Source: Deltaproteobacteria bacterium (lineage in GTDB: Bacteria > Myxococcota_A > Polyangia > Haliangiales > Haliangiaceae). Taken from it: 44,448 bases of DNA. Of the stretch, positions 35,159-43,665 are shown one piece after another. A program made the position numbers and the translations under genes. The notes under the pieces were generated by a model. It was not told the DNA's origin, made no database searches, and was given only the letters and a program-made list of their open reading frames with translations. Location of the stretch: positions 1-44,448 of the forward strand of contig JACCRC010000561.1 in assembly GCA_013813765.1 (NCBI GenBank), read 5' to 3'. Position 1 is the stretch's first letter, and each line of letters opens with the position of its first letter.

Positions 35159-35913
35159 AGGTACCTCTCGGCGGCCGCGGGGTGCGCGGTCGCGGATGTG
35201 GCGATCTGATTCGATAGCGAGACGACTTCACCGATCACGAGGACACCGGGGAGCTCGGTGTCGAACACGGCTTCACCGAGCGTGGCGAGATCGCCGACCC
35301 ACGTGAAGCTTCCGGGATGAGATGCGCCATGGACGAGCGCGGCGGGGGTGGATGCGGACCAGCCGCGCGCGATGAGCTTGGTGGCGATCGCGCCGCGCGT
35401 GCGTACGCCCATGAGCACCACGATGGTCAGCGAGGCAGGTACGATGCCGTCGAGGATTGGACCGTACGCGGACTCGGCGTGACCGGAGACCACGGCGAAG
35501 CCGGAGGCCATCCCGCGATGGGTGACGGGGATGCCGGCGAGCGCCGGTGCGGAGATCGCGGAGGAGATGCCGGGAACGACCTCGTAGGCAACACCAGCCT
35601 CCTCGAGTGCGAGCGCTTCCTCGCCGCCACGACCGAACACGAACGGGTCGCCGCACTTGAGGCGAACCACGCGCTGCCCGCGCTGCGCGGCGCGGATCAG
35701 GAGGCGGTTGATGCCGTCCTGATCGATCGAGTGGCGGCCGGCGCGCTTGCCCACGTAGAACCGCTGCGCCTTCGGCGCGAGCTCGAGGAGATCGGTCTGC
35801 ACGAGCGCATCGTTCAGCACGAGGTCCGCGTCACGGAGGCGGCGGAGGGCGCGCAGCGTGAGCAGCTCGGGATCGCCGGGACCGGCGCCGACGAGAGAGA
35901 CGAAGCCGGTCAT
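35155..35913 (-). CDS. cobA: Uroporphyrinogen-III C-methyltransferase (SUMT)
   Basis: The product has 252 residues from the ATG at 35913. Motifs: VSLVGAGPGDPELLTLRA, RLKCGDPFVFGRGGEE, VPGISSAISAPALAGIPVTHRG and MGVRTRGAIA. It adds two methyl groups from SAM to uroporphyrinogen III to give precorrin-2, first step to siroheme. Separate from the dehydrogenase, so the CysG fusion is split here. Overlaps both neighbours by ATGA, fitting coupled synthesis of the sulfite reductase cofactor. Confidence 0.95.
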   Translation of the reverse strand: MTGFVSLVGAGPGDPELLTLRALRRLRDADLVLNDALVQTDLLELAPKAQRFYVGKRAGRHSIDQDGINRLLIRAAQRGQRVVRLKCGDPFVFGRGGEEALALEEAGVAYEVVPGISSAISAPALAGIPVTHRGMASGFAVVSGHAESAYGPILDGIVPASLTIVVLMGVRTRGAIATKLIARGWSASTPAALVHGASHPGSFTWVGDLATLGEAVFDTELPGVLVIGEVVSLSNQIATSATAHPAAAERYL

Positions 35914-36512
35914 GAGGCACCTCGTTCGATCGGGAAGACATCGGCGCGGTAGCGCTGGACGAGCGCGCGCAGGAGCAGTGAGCGGCGGGCGGTGATCGGT
36001 GTGCCGGAGCGCTTCCAGTCGGCGCGCGCCTTCTGGGCGATCTCGACCCAGCGCTCGAGCTCGGGGGGGAGCAAGGCGTCGAGGGCTTCGCGCAGGAGGC
36101 CGGCGAGCGCGGGCGCGGTGCCGCCGGTGGAGATCGCGACCTCGACCTCGCCGCGACGGATCACACCGCCGAGATAGGCGGTCGCCGCGGACGTGTCGTC
36201 GACGGCGTTCACGAACAGGCCGCGTGCGGTTGCCGCCGCCGCTACCTGCTGGTTGATCGCCGGAGGCGCGGCCGCGACGACCCACCGCGCGCCGTCGAGG
36301 TCGGAGGGAACAAACGCGCGTTCGACAAGCGTGACCTGCTTCCCGAGCACGCGGATCGCGTTGGTGATCGCGGGAGCGATCACGGTGACGCGAGCGCCGG
36401 CGGTGAGCAGGCCGTCGAGCTTTCCAGCCGCGATCGGTCCTCCACCGACAACGACGACCCGCAGGCCGTCGAGCTTGAGGAACGCGGGGTAGAGCGCAGC
36501 GGTCATGGTCAT
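35910..36512 (-). CDS. Precorrin-2 dehydrogenase / sirohydrochlorin ferrochelatase
   Basis: The product has 200 residues, Met8/CysG-N type. It begins [31 protein letters not shown], the NAD-binding loop GGGPIAAGK near residue 24, followed by [14 protein letters not shown] and [16 protein letters not shown]. It oxidises precorrin-2 with NAD and inserts ferrous iron to complete siroheme. The start could be the second Met at 36506; the ATGA overlap with cysC favours 36512. Confidence 0.92.
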   Translation of the reverse strand: MTMTAALYPAFLKLDGLRVVVVGGGPIAAGKLDGLLTAGARVTVIAPAITNAIRVLGKQVTLVERAFVPSDLDGARWVVAAAPPAINQQVAAAATARGLFVNAVDDTSAATAYLGGVIRRGEVEVAISTGGTAPALAGLLREALDALLPPELERWVEIAQKARADWKRSGTPITARRSLLLRALVQRYRADVFPIERGAS

Positions 36513-37222
36513 GCTCCTGCGTGGGAGTGCGCGCCGTTCGTCGACGCGGTGAGCGGAAGTGGGGCGAGCAGGCCGCGCGCGCGGAGGACTCCGACGATCT
36601 TCGCGGTGCTCTGCTCGACGGTCTCGCGGTCGGTCTCGACGCGAATGTCGGGAGACTCGGGAGCTTCGTACGGGTCGGAGACGCCGGTGAAGTGCTCGAC
36701 CTCGCCGGCGAGCGCCTTCTTGTAGAGGCCCTTCACGTCGCGGGCGACGAGGCTCTCGAGCGAGGAGCTCGCGAACACCTCGACGAACGGAATGCCGCGC
36801 TCCTCGGCCAGCGCGCGGACCTGCGTGCGCGTCTCCGCGTACGGCGAGATCGCCGCGGTGATCACACCGACGCCGTGCTGCGCGAGCAGACGCGCGACGA
36901 ACGCGATGCGATGCACGTTGGTGTCGCGGTCCTCGCGCGAGAAGCCGAGGCCCTTCGAGAGGTGCGTGCGGACCTCGTCGCCGTCGAGGATCTCGATGCG
37001 GCGCTCGGCTGCGAGCTCGGCCGCGACCGCCTTCGACAGCGTGGACTTGCCGGCGCCCGAGAGCCCGGTGAACCAAAGGACCCAGCCCGCGGGCCAGGCG
37101 GTGGCGACGCCGAGAGCGCGTCCGTTCGCATCGAACAGACCAAGCTCGACGCCCGGCGACAAGGAGGAGAGAGACTCGTCGCCGGGCGCGAGCGAGACGG
37201 GAATGAGCTTGAAGCGGCTCAT
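36509..37222 (-). CDS. cysC: Adenylylsulfate (APS) kinase
   Basis: The product has 237 residues. The P-loop GLSGAGKS lies at 53-60, then [29 protein letters not shown] and [10 protein letters not shown], all as in CysC. It phosphorylates APS to PAPS with ATP. Odd: an N-terminal extension of about 45 residues ([20 protein letters not shown]) not needed for catalysis, and it shares an operon with an APS-type reductase that would not need PAPS. No ATP sulfurylase gene lies in the window. ATGA overlaps join it to both neighbours. Confidence 0.93.
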   Translation of the reverse strand: MSRFKLIPVSLAPGDESLSSLSPGVELGLFDANGRALGVATAWPAGWVLWFTGLSGAGKSTLSKAVAAELAAERRIEILDGDEVRTHLSKGLGFSREDRDTNVHRIAFVARLLAQHGVGVITAAISPYAETRTQVRALAEERGIPFVEVFASSSLESLVARDVKGLYKKALAGEVEHFTGVSDPYEAPESPDIRVETDRETVEQSTAKIVGVLRARGLLAPLPLTASTNGAHSHAGA

Positions 37223-37926
37223 CGGTTCACTTCCTGGATCACGTGGAGGCCGCACTCCTTCTTCGAGGAGCCGCGCCAGCGACCGGAGCGCGCATCCTCT
37301 CCGAGGGCGACGGCGGAGGTGCACGGCTGGCAGCCGATCGACGGATAGCCGCGATCGTGGAGCTCGTTGAACGGAACATCGTTCGCGTAGATGTGTGCCC
37401 ACACGTCGTCGTGGCTCCACGCCACGAGCGGGTTGACCTTGATGAGGCCGAACTTCTTGTCGTGCTCGACGACCTTCGCGGTCGCGCGCTCCGCGGTTTG
37501 CTCGCGGCGGATCGCGGTGATCCACGCATCGAAGCCAGCGAGCGCCGTGCGCAGCGGCTTCACCTTGCGAAGATCGCAGCAGCGATCCGGATCGCGCTCC
37601 CACAGCGTCGGGCCGTGGGCCTGCGCCTGCTGCTCGATGGTCTGCTCGGGGCGAACGGCTCGGATCGTCACCCCGTACTTGGTCTCGAGTGCGCGCCAGA
37701 GAGCGTAGGTCTCGGGGAACAACACACCGGTATCGAGCGTGAAGAGATCGATCGGCAGGTTCGCCTTCGCGATCAGGTCGATGATCACGCAGCCCTCCGC
37801 GCCAAAGCCGGTCGCGAACGTGAGCTTCGGACCGAGGTTCTGGCTGGCCCAGCCCAGGATCTCGACGGCACCCTTGCCCTCGAGCTCGTGGGCAGCCGCC
37901 GGGACGTCGATCCGCGCATCCGTCAT
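37219..37926 (-). CDS. cysH: APS reductase (CysH family, [4Fe-4S] type)
   Basis: The product has 235 residues. PP-loop-like FATGFGAEG, then the cluster cysteines CC at 116-117 ([12 protein letters not shown]) and CQPC at 199-202, plus the catalytic Cys225 in KKECGLH. The CC...CxxC set marks the iron-sulfur group that usually prefers APS over PAPS. It makes sulfite using thioredoxin. It is first in the operon. No ribosome site precedes the ATG; see the promoter entry. Confidence 0.94.
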   Translation of the reverse strand: MTDARIDVPAAAHELEGKGAVEILGWASQNLGPKLTFATGFGAEGCVIIDLIAKANLPIDLFTLDTGVLFPETYALWRALETKYGVTIRAVRPEQTIEQQAQAHGPTLWERDPDRCCDLRKVKPLRTALAGFDAWITAIRREQTAERATAKVVEHDKKFGLIKVNPLVAWSHDDVWAHIYANDVPFNELHDRGYPSIGCQPCTSAVALGEDARSGRWRGSSKKECGLHVIQEVNR

Positions 37927-37929
37927 AAC

Positions 37930-37966
37930 GGATACATGTCTACACCCCCAACGGACGACCTGTCAA
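37930..37966 (-). promoter_or_regulatory. Sigma-70-type promoter of the sulfur operon
   Basis: Read on the minus strand: TTGACA (37961-37966), an 18-base spacer, then TAGACA (37937-37942). The expected transcription start (about 37930) lies only about 4 bases before the cysH ATG (37924-37926), and no Shine-Dalgarno is visible, so the mRNA may be nearly leaderless. The spacer is slightly long and the -10 is weak. Confidence 0.5.
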
Positions 37967-38000
37967 CGATAGCGGATGGGCTTCCCCCCGGTAAGGGGCT

Positions 38001-39188
38001 TCAGCGCCGTTTCAGCTCTTTGATCGCGTCCTTGGCCCGATCGCGATCGGGGTCATTCTTAGGCGCGAGCTCCAGGTATGTCTGGAAGTTCTCGATCGCG
38101 GCCTTGTTCTTCTTCTGCGCGGCGTACACGGCGCCGAGGTGCAGGTAGTTGACCGCGTTCTTCTTGTCCTTGCGGATCGCCTTGGTCAGAAACGCTTCGG
38201 CGTTCTCCCAGTCCTTGCGCTCGACGAGGAGGAGGCCGAGCTTTGCGATCGCTTTCGGATGCGGCGGATCGAGCTCGACCGATTTCTTGTATGCGTTGAT
38301 CGCGTCGTCGAACCGCTCCTGCACGCGGTAGATCTCGCCGTACGCGTACCAGAACCGCGATTCATTCGGCGACTTCTGCACGGCCTTCGCGAACGCGACC
38401 TCGGCATCGGCCTGCTTGCCCTGCCGGTTGTAGAGCACGCCGAGCTCGAAGTAGGCCTGACCGTTGTTCTCGTCGATCTTGATCGCCTCGTCGAGGAAGT
38501 GCTTCGACTCGTCGAGCTCGTTCTGATCGCGAAGCGCCATGCCGAGCAGCACGTTGGCCTGCGCGTCCTGCGGGGCGGCCTTGAGTGCGGCGCGGAACTC
38601 GAGCGCGGCTTCGTTGACCTCGCCCATCTTGTGGAGCGCGAGGCCGAGCGACATGTGGAGCTTGGCCGATTTCCCGTCGAGCTGGACGGCACGCCGCAGC
38701 TCCTCGATGCCTTCCTGGTTCTTCTCGAGGAGCATCAGCGCGCGGCCGCGCTTGTCGTGGCCGTCGGCGTCGTCAGCGTGCATGCCGAGGATCTGATCGG
38801 CGACCTCGAGCGCCTCGACGCCCTTGCCTCCGGCGAGGAGCGACTCGGCGTACAGCTTGTAGCCGTTCACGTCCGTGGCGTTCGCATCGTAATACGCCTT
38901 CGCCACTTCCTGCGCCCGCGTCGGGTGGCCCGCGTGGATCAGGTAGTCGACGCGCTCCTCGAGGATGTCGAACTCCTTCTCCGCCTCGTACGCCGCGGCG
39001 TACTTCGCATCGGCATTGTCGACCTCACCCTGGCGCGCTGCCTCCCGCGCATCGGCGAGCAGCGTCTTCTTCGGCGGACCCTTCTTGACCTTCTTGACGG
39101 TCTTGACCGGCTTGGTGCCGCCACCGCACGCTGGTACCGCTGCGACGAGCGCACCGGCGAACGCGACCCCCAGGAACCGACGAAACAT
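38001..39188 (-). CDS. TPR-repeat lipoprotein
   Basis: The product has 395 residues. Lipobox VAAVPAC, a Lys-rich linker (KTVKKVKKGPPKK), then about nine tetratricopeptide repeats with normal spacing and consensus (LHMSLGLALHKMGEVNEAALEF, AYFELGVLYNRQGKQADAEVAF, NYLHLGAVYAAQKKNKAAIENF). A periplasmic or outer-membrane scaffold is inferred; TPR proteins of this kind assist outer-membrane assembly, motility or secretion in myxobacteria, but nothing here selects one. It is downstream of the cys operon promoter on the same strand but is separately expressed. Confidence 0.9.
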   Translation of the reverse strand: MFRRFLGVAFAGALVAAVPACGGGTKPVKTVKKVKKGPPKKTLLADAREAARQGEVDNADAKYAAAYEAEKEFDILEERVDYLIHAGHPTRAQEVAKAYYDANATDVNGYKLYAESLLAGGKGVEALEVADQILGMHADDADGHDKRGRALMLLEKNQEGIEELRRAVQLDGKSAKLHMSLGLALHKMGEVNEAALEFRAALKAAPQDAQANVLLGMALRDQNELDESKHFLDEAIKIDENNGQAYFELGVLYNRQGKQADAEVAFAKAVQKSPNESRFWYAYGEIYRVQERFDDAINAYKKSVELDPPHPKAIAKLGLLLVERKDWENAEAFLTKAIRKDKKNAVNYLHLGAVYAAQKKNKAAIENFQTYLELAPKNDPDRDRAKDAIKELKRR

Positions 39189-39225
39189 TCCGTGAAGGGT
39201 AGCGAACCCCCCGGGTGAGCGCCAC

Positions 39226-39432
39226 TTAGCGGCGAGCGTGGATCCGGGCGATCGGGGAGCCCGGAACCGTGTGCATTCGACGGGCGACGACCTTTCCGAT
39301 TCCGAGCAGCCACTCGACGACGCTCACGCGGTTGTCCTCGGCGGGCTCGGGCGCGGGCTCGCGGGGCGTGGGTGGGACAAAGTCGCGGAGCGACGCATAG
39401 TCAGACGCGGAAAGCTTCTCGTCGCGGGGCAT
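39226..39432 (-). CDS. Small hypothetical protein
   Basis: The product has 68 residues: MPRDEKLSASDYASLRDFVPP, an acidic Pro-rich middle, and a basic end (ARRMHTVPGSPIARIHARR). Charge layout and a sensible start suggest a real gene, but no ribosome site or family is visible. It lies just upstream of the TPR gene on the same strand. Confidence 0.4.
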   Translation of the reverse strand: MPRDEKLSASDYASLRDFVPPTPREPAPEPAEDNRVSVVEWLLGIGKVVARRMHTVPGSPIARIHARR

Positions 39433-39523
39433 GGCGTGGGGTGGAGCACCGCGCGTGCCACGCCAAGTATCTAGTTTGTCGTCGATAACCGAGCGAATCC
39501 GCTACAGCGGCCCGGCTGCGCGC

Positions 39524-40438
39524 TCAGCGTTTCGGTTTGCGCAGGGCGAGGTAGACCGCGCCGACGATCAACACGTTTGCGACGACGGTCGTCACGCCGA
39601 GCGGTTCGCCGGAGATCACCGCTCCGAGGATGACCGCCAGCACCGGATTGACGTAGGCGTAGCTCGTCGCGACGACCGGCCGCGCGTGGCGGTTGAGCCA
39701 GCTGTAGGCGGTGAAGCCGAGGATCGACCCGAACAACCACAGGTAGCCAACCGCGAGCCATGACGATGCTGCTGCATCGGCGGGGAACCGCTCGCCGCGC
39801 AGTGCCGCGACCGCGAACAGGATCACACCGCCGGTCAGCATCTGCATCGCGGGGAGCATGAAGCTGTCCTCCGCGGCCCTGCCTCGAAGGCGTCGACCGA
39901 GGATCGAGCCGAGCGCCCACGCCATCGGCGACAACACGAGGATCGCGATGTGCAGCGGCTCCCCGGCGAGCGTGGGTCCGCCCATCAGCACGAACACGCC
40001 CACGAAGCCGATCGCGAGCGAGGCCCATTCGCGGCGCGTCGGCCACTCGCCCGACAGCGCACCGAGCACGCCCATCCATACGGGCATCATCGCGCAGACG
40101 ACCGCGGCGCCGCCGGAGGACACGCTCTGCTGCGCGATCGAGACCAGGCCGTTGCCTCCCAGAAATAGCAGTCCGCCGATCGGTGCCACGCGCAGCCACT
40201 CGCGCGCGGTGGGCCACGTCGCCCCCCGTCGCATCGCGATCAGAAACAGCACGAGACCTGCGCCCACGAACCGCACGCTCGCCGTGAGCAGCGGCGGAAG
40301 GTCGACGATCGCGATCCGGATCGCCAGGTACGTCGACGACCAGATCACGTAGACCGCTACCAGGCTGAGGATCAACCGCGGGTCGATGCGCGGAGCCGTG
40401 GCAGTCGGAGCGGAGGTCTCGGCGATCATGCGCTTCAT
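39524..40438 (-). CDS. EamA/DMT-family metabolite exporter
   Basis: The product has 304 residues with ten predicted membrane helices in two EamA repeats; the second repeat ends SWLNRHARPVVATSYAYVNPVLAVILG, a typical RhaT/EamA signature. It begins MKRMIAETSA at 40438. Members export amino acids or other metabolites. It is divergent from a MocR-type regulator with likely operators between them, so regulated export is inferred. Substrate unknown. Confidence 0.9.
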   Translation of the reverse strand: MKRMIAETSAPTATAPRIDPRLILSLVAVYVIWSSTYLAIRIAIVDLPPLLTASVRFVGAGLVLFLIAMRRGATWPTAREWLRVAPIGGLLFLGGNGLVSIAQQSVSSGGAAVVCAMMPVWMGVLGALSGEWPTRREWASLAIGFVGVFVLMGGPTLAGEPLHIAILVLSPMAWALGSILGRRLRGRAAEDSFMLPAMQMLTGGVILFAVAALRGERFPADAAASSWLAVGYLWLFGSILGFTAYSWLNRHARPVVATSYAYVNPVLAVILGAVISGEPLGVTTVVANVLIVGAVYLALRKPKR

Positions 40439-40457
40439 CGTGACGCCATTCGCCGAA

Positions 40458-40511
40458 CAGTACAGAGACACGGAATTCGTGACTCGACCAGTACAGATCG
40501 CCTGTACCGGT
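40458..40511. promoter_or_regulatory. MocR-type operator: direct repeats plus an inverted repeat
   Basis: CAGTACAGA occurs at 40458-40466 and 40489-40497, 31 bases apart (about three helical turns). The second copy also forms a near-palindrome with CTGTACCGGT at 40502-40511: ACCAGTACAG-ATCGC-CTGTACCGGT, 9 of 10 paired. Two direct repeats plus an inverted half-site is how dimeric MocR regulators such as GabR and TauR bind. Lies between the two divergent starts. Confidence 0.65.
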
Positions 40512-40531
40512 CGGGCTTCCAAGATCTGTGT

Positions 40532-41998
40532 ATGTCGATCGGGAATGCGATGGGTACACTTTGCAGCATGGTGGCAACGGGTGGTTTTCTGTACGAGCAC
40601 CTCGCCGACGAGCTCGGGCAGGCGATCGATCGCGGCGCGCTACGAGCGGGCGATCGGCTGCCATCGGTTCGCCGGCTCGCCCAGGAGCGGAGCGTCAGTG
40701 TCGCGACCGTGCTGGAGGCGTACCTGCGGCTCGAGAACGCGGGGCTGATCGAGGTTCGGCCGAAGTCGGGCCACTTCGTGCGCAGGCGCGGGATGCTCAC
40801 AGCCGAGCCGCGCACGCCGCGCGCGTGTGCGACTCCTTCGCGCGTCACCGTCTCGGATGCGTACACGAAGATCCTGTCGGCGATGCGCGATCCCGAGCTG
40901 CTGCCATTTGGCTGTGCAACGATCGATGCCTCGTACCTGCCGATCGGTGCACTGAACCGGATCATCACGCAGGTCACGCGCGAGATGACCACCGTCGGCG
41001 CGCGCTACGAGGGTGCGCCGGGCCTGCTCACCCTGCGACGGCAGATCGCCCGCCGCTCGGTGGATACCGGCGTCGCGTTGTCGGAGCACGACCTGTGTAC
41101 GACGATCGGCGCGACCGAGGGTCTCTCGCTCGCACTGCGCGCGGTCGCGAAGCCCGGTGACGTGATCGCGGTCGAGTCGCCCGCGTACTTCGGCGTGCTG
41201 CAGGCGATCGAGGGCCTCGGCATGCGCGCGCTCGAGATCCCGGCGCACCCGCGCACCGGCCTGGACGTGACGGCGTTCGAGGAGCTCCTGCGTTCGCAGC
41301 CGGTGAAGGCGATCGTGGTGACGCCGACGATCTCGAATCCGACCGGTTCGATCATGCCCGAAGACGAGCGAGAGCGGCTCGTCAAGCTGACGCGCCGCCA
41401 TGACATCCCGGTCATCGAGGACGACGTCTATGGCGAGCTCGTGTTCGATGGCTCGCGGCCGCGGCCCCTGCGAGCCTTCGCCGGTCCCAGCGAGGACAGC
41501 CACGTGCTGCTCGTGAGCTCGGTATCCAAGACGCTGGCGCCCGGTTATCGCGTCGGCTGGATCGCCGGCGGCCGCTGGCACGATCAGATCGTTCGCATCA
41601 AGTACTCGCAGTCGCTCGCGTGCCCCACGCTGCCCGGCATGGCGGTCGCCGAGTTCCTCGCCTCTGGTGGCTACGATCGTCACCTGCGCCGGTTGCGCAG
41701 CGCCGTCGCCGGCAACGTCGAGCGCTACCGCGAGGCGATCGCGACGCAGTTCCCCGACGGCACGCGCGTGTCGTCACCTCGGGGTGGCTTCGTGCTGTGG
41801 GTCGAGCTGCCGCCCGGCGTCGACGCGCTCGCACTGCACGAACAGGCGCTCAAGCGTCGTATCGTGGTCGCGCCCGGACCTTTATTCTCGGCGCGGCAAC
41901 GCTTCGCGAATTTCATCCGGATCTCCGCGGGCACGCCGTGGTCTGACCGCGTGGCCGACGGAATCCGCACGCTTGCACGGCTGATCGCACGCGAATAG
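40532..41998 (+). CDS. MocR/PdxR-type transcriptional regulator (GntR-HTH plus aminotransferase)
   Basis: The product has 488 residues. N-terminal winged HTH (LPSVRRLAQERSVSVATVLEAYLRLENAGLIEVRPKSG), then a type I aminotransferase domain with ATEGLSLALRAV, TPTISNPTGSIMP, DDVYGELVF and the PLP-binding Lys in SSVSKTLAPGYRVGW. MocR proteins sense amino acids or PLP through this domain. The first 12 residues may not be translated: the ATG at 40568 (MVATGGFLYEHL) starts exactly at the HTH. It is divergent from the EamA exporter, the probable target. Confidence 0.93.
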   Translation: MSIGNAMGTLCSMVATGGFLYEHLADELGQAIDRGALRAGDRLPSVRRLAQERSVSVATVLEAYLRLENAGLIEVRPKSGHFVRRRGMLTAEPRTPRACATPSRVTVSDAYTKILSAMRDPELLPFGCATIDASYLPIGALNRIITQVTREMTTVGARYEGAPGLLTLRRQIARRSVDTGVALSEHDLCTTIGATEGLSLALRAVAKPGDVIAVESPAYFGVLQAIEGLGMRALEIPAHPRTGLDVTAFEELLRSQPVKAIVVTPTISNPTGSIMPEDERERLVKLTRRHDIPVIEDDVYGELVFDGSRPRPLRAFAGPSEDSHVLLVSSVSKTLAPGYRVGWIAGGRWHDQIVRIKYSQSLACPTLPGMAVAEFLASGGYDRHLRRLRSAVAGNVERYREAIATQFPDGTRVSSPRGGFVLWVELPPGVDALALHEQALKRRIVVAPGPLFSARQRFANFIRISAGTPWSDRVADGIRTLARLIARE

Positions 41999-42027
41999 CG
42001 AGCCACGGTCGCACCGTTGAGAGGGAG

Positions 42028-42408
42028 ATGAAATCTACTCGTTGGATCGTGATGGGTCTGTGTCTCGCGCTCTCGAGTACCGCGTTCGCGGAAGCGGCGA
42101 AGGGTGACGTCGCCGCGGAGGTGAAGGCCGGCACCGGTGTCGAGAAGCGCGCGGTCGTAGGCGAGGGGACCACATTCCCCGCCGGCACGACCGTCTGGGT
42201 TTGGTCGCGCGTGAAGGGTGCAGAGGGCTCGGTGAAGCACGTGTGGAAGCGCGACGGCAACCCGGTGTGGACCGCCACGCTCCGCGTCGGGTCGAGGCTG
42301 TGGTCGACGCAGTCGCGGCGCACGATCCCGAAGGCGGGTGCGTGGGAAGTCGACGTGCAGACCGCGGACGGCGCCTCGATCGGCACCATCGCGTTCACCG
42401 TCCAGTGA
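42028..42408 (+). CDS. DUF2914-domain exported protein
   Basis: The product has 126 residues with a signal peptide (WIVMGLCLALSSTAFA). The rest is one small beta domain matching DUF2914: FPAGTTVWVWSRVKG, VWKRDGNPVWTATLRVGS, KAGAWEVDVQTADG. GAGAGGGAG precedes the ATG. DUF2914 has no proven function; a carbohydrate- or protein-binding role is only inferred. It lies 29 bases after the MocR gene and its stop abuts the next convergent stop. Confidence 0.8.
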   Translation: MKSTRWIVMGLCLALSSTAFAEAAKGDVAAEVKAGTGVEKRAVVGEGTTFPAGTTVWVWSRVKGAEGSVKHVWKRDGNPVWTATLRVGSRLWSTQSRRTIPKAGAWEVDVQTADGASIGTIAFTVQ

Positions 42409-42831
42409 TCAGGTCGACATCGCGAGGCAGCGATCGCACTCGACGCCGAGCTCGGTCATGTTCGAGCTCGCCTTCGGCACGAGCTTCGAGCACTTCATGC
42501 ACATGACGTTGTTCGCCTCGTGCTTGATCTCTTCCTGAGCGTTCTCGATCGCGGCTTCGAGCCGCGCATCGAGGATCTCGGGATCGATGACGTTGTTGTC
42601 GCGGAGCACCGCGGCCAGCACGCCGATCATCGAGCTCATCAGCTTGAGCTGCTGTTGCTGCTGCACGATCGTGCGCTGCATCGACGCGATCGCCTGACCG
42701 AAGGCGTCGCCCTGGACGCTCGCGACCTGCATCGCTGCATCTGCTCGATCATGAGCGCCGTTGATGGCGCTCTGCTCCATCCAGCTCATGTTGTCGTCCG
42801 TCATCATCGAGAAGAACGAGATGCGCCCCAT
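42409..42831 (-). CDS. Zinc-ribbon protein with coiled-coil middle
   Basis: The product has 140 residues: an N-terminal polar stretch, a helical region with a QQQQQ run (about 45-95), and a C-terminal zinc ribbon CMKC...CDRC. Cytoplasmic. It starts nine bases after the SDR stop on the same strand, so they are likely co-transcribed. Function unknown. Confidence 0.7.
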   Translation of the reverse strand: MGRISFFSMMTDDNMSWMEQSAINGAHDRADAAMQVASVQGDAFGQAIASMQRTIVQQQQQLKLMSSMIGVLAAVLRDNNVIDPEILDARLEAAIENAQEEIKHEANNVMCMKCSKLVPKASSNMTELGVECDRCLAMST

Positions 42832-42840
42832 GGGCGCAGC

Positions 42841-43608
42841 TTACATCGAGAGGCCGCCGTCGACGTCGATGGTGCGGCCGTTGAAGTAGTCGCACTCGAG
42901 CACGAACTTCACCGCGAGCCAGATGTCCTCGGGGAGGCCGATGCGGCCGACCGGGATGTTCGTGACCAGCGCATCGCGCGCCTTCTGGTTCATGCCCTGC
43001 GTCATCGGCGTCTCGATCATGCCCGGCGCGACCGCACCGACGCGCACGCCGAACGCGGCGAACTCGCGCGACCACGTCACGGTGTTCGCGGCGAGCGCGG
43101 CCTTCGCCGAGGCGTAGTTCGACTGGCCGCGGTTACCGTGGCGCGCGATCGACGACATGTTGACGATCACGCCCGGCTTCTGCTCGGTCGCGGCCATCTT
43201 CGCGACGACGTCACGCACCATGAACGTGGCGCCCGTGAGGTTGACGGCGATCACGGCGTCCCACTTGTCCTTCGTGAGCTTCGTGATCTCTCCCGTCGTC
43301 TTGTCCTTCTTGACCAGCAAACCATCGCGCAGGATGCCGGCGTTGTTGATCAGGCCGTTCAGCCCGCCCATGGCGCCATGGGCCCACTCGACGAACGCGC
43401 CGACGTCGGCCTCGTTGCCGACGTCCAATCGCTTCGTGTGGACCCGCCCCGGCAGGCCGCGTGTCGACTCGGCCAGCGTCGCGAGGCCTTCCTCGAGAAC
43501 GTCGCCCGCGGCGACCTGAGCGCCCGCCTCGGCGAGGCGGCGAGCGAAGTGGGCGCCCATTCCCTGGGCAGCGCCGGTGACGATGATCTTGAAGTTGGAC
43601 AGCTGCAT
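42841..43608 (-). CDS. SDR-family oxidoreductase, FabG-like
   Basis: The product has 255 residues, typical length. Cofactor loop TGAAQGMG, then NNAG, the catalytic Ser/Tyr/Lys in MSSIARHGNRGQSNYASAK, and PGMIETPMT. NADP/NAD-dependent 3-oxoacyl or similar carbonyl reduction. Several other SDR substrates are possible; no fatty-acid genes adjoin. Confidence 0.9.
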   Translation of the reverse strand: MQLSNFKIIVTGAAQGMGAHFARRLAEAGAQVAAGDVLEEGLATLAESTRGLPGRVHTKRLDVGNEADVGAFVEWAHGAMGGLNGLINNAGILRDGLLVKKDKTTGEITKLTKDKWDAVIAVNLTGATFMVRDVVAKMAATEQKPGVIVNMSSIARHGNRGQSNYASAKAALAANTVTWSREFAAFGVRVGAVAPGMIETPMTQGMNQKARDALVTNIPVGRIGLPEDIWLAVKFVLECDYFNGRTIDVDGGLSM

Positions 43609-43629
43609 GCCGCCCCTATACCACGATGC

Positions 43630-43657
43630 TGCGGCGCAGCAGAGTTGCTGCGCCGCA
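43630..43657 (-). terminator. Strong 12-bp hairpin between two leftward genes
   Basis: TGCGGCGCAGCA / TGCTGCGCCGCA, a perfect 12-bp stem with loop GAGT, just after the stop (43666) of the Cys-rich gene and before the SDR start. No T-run on the minus strand, so termination may need help; it insulates the two genes either way. Confidence 0.6.
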
Positions 43658-43665
43658 CAACGTGT

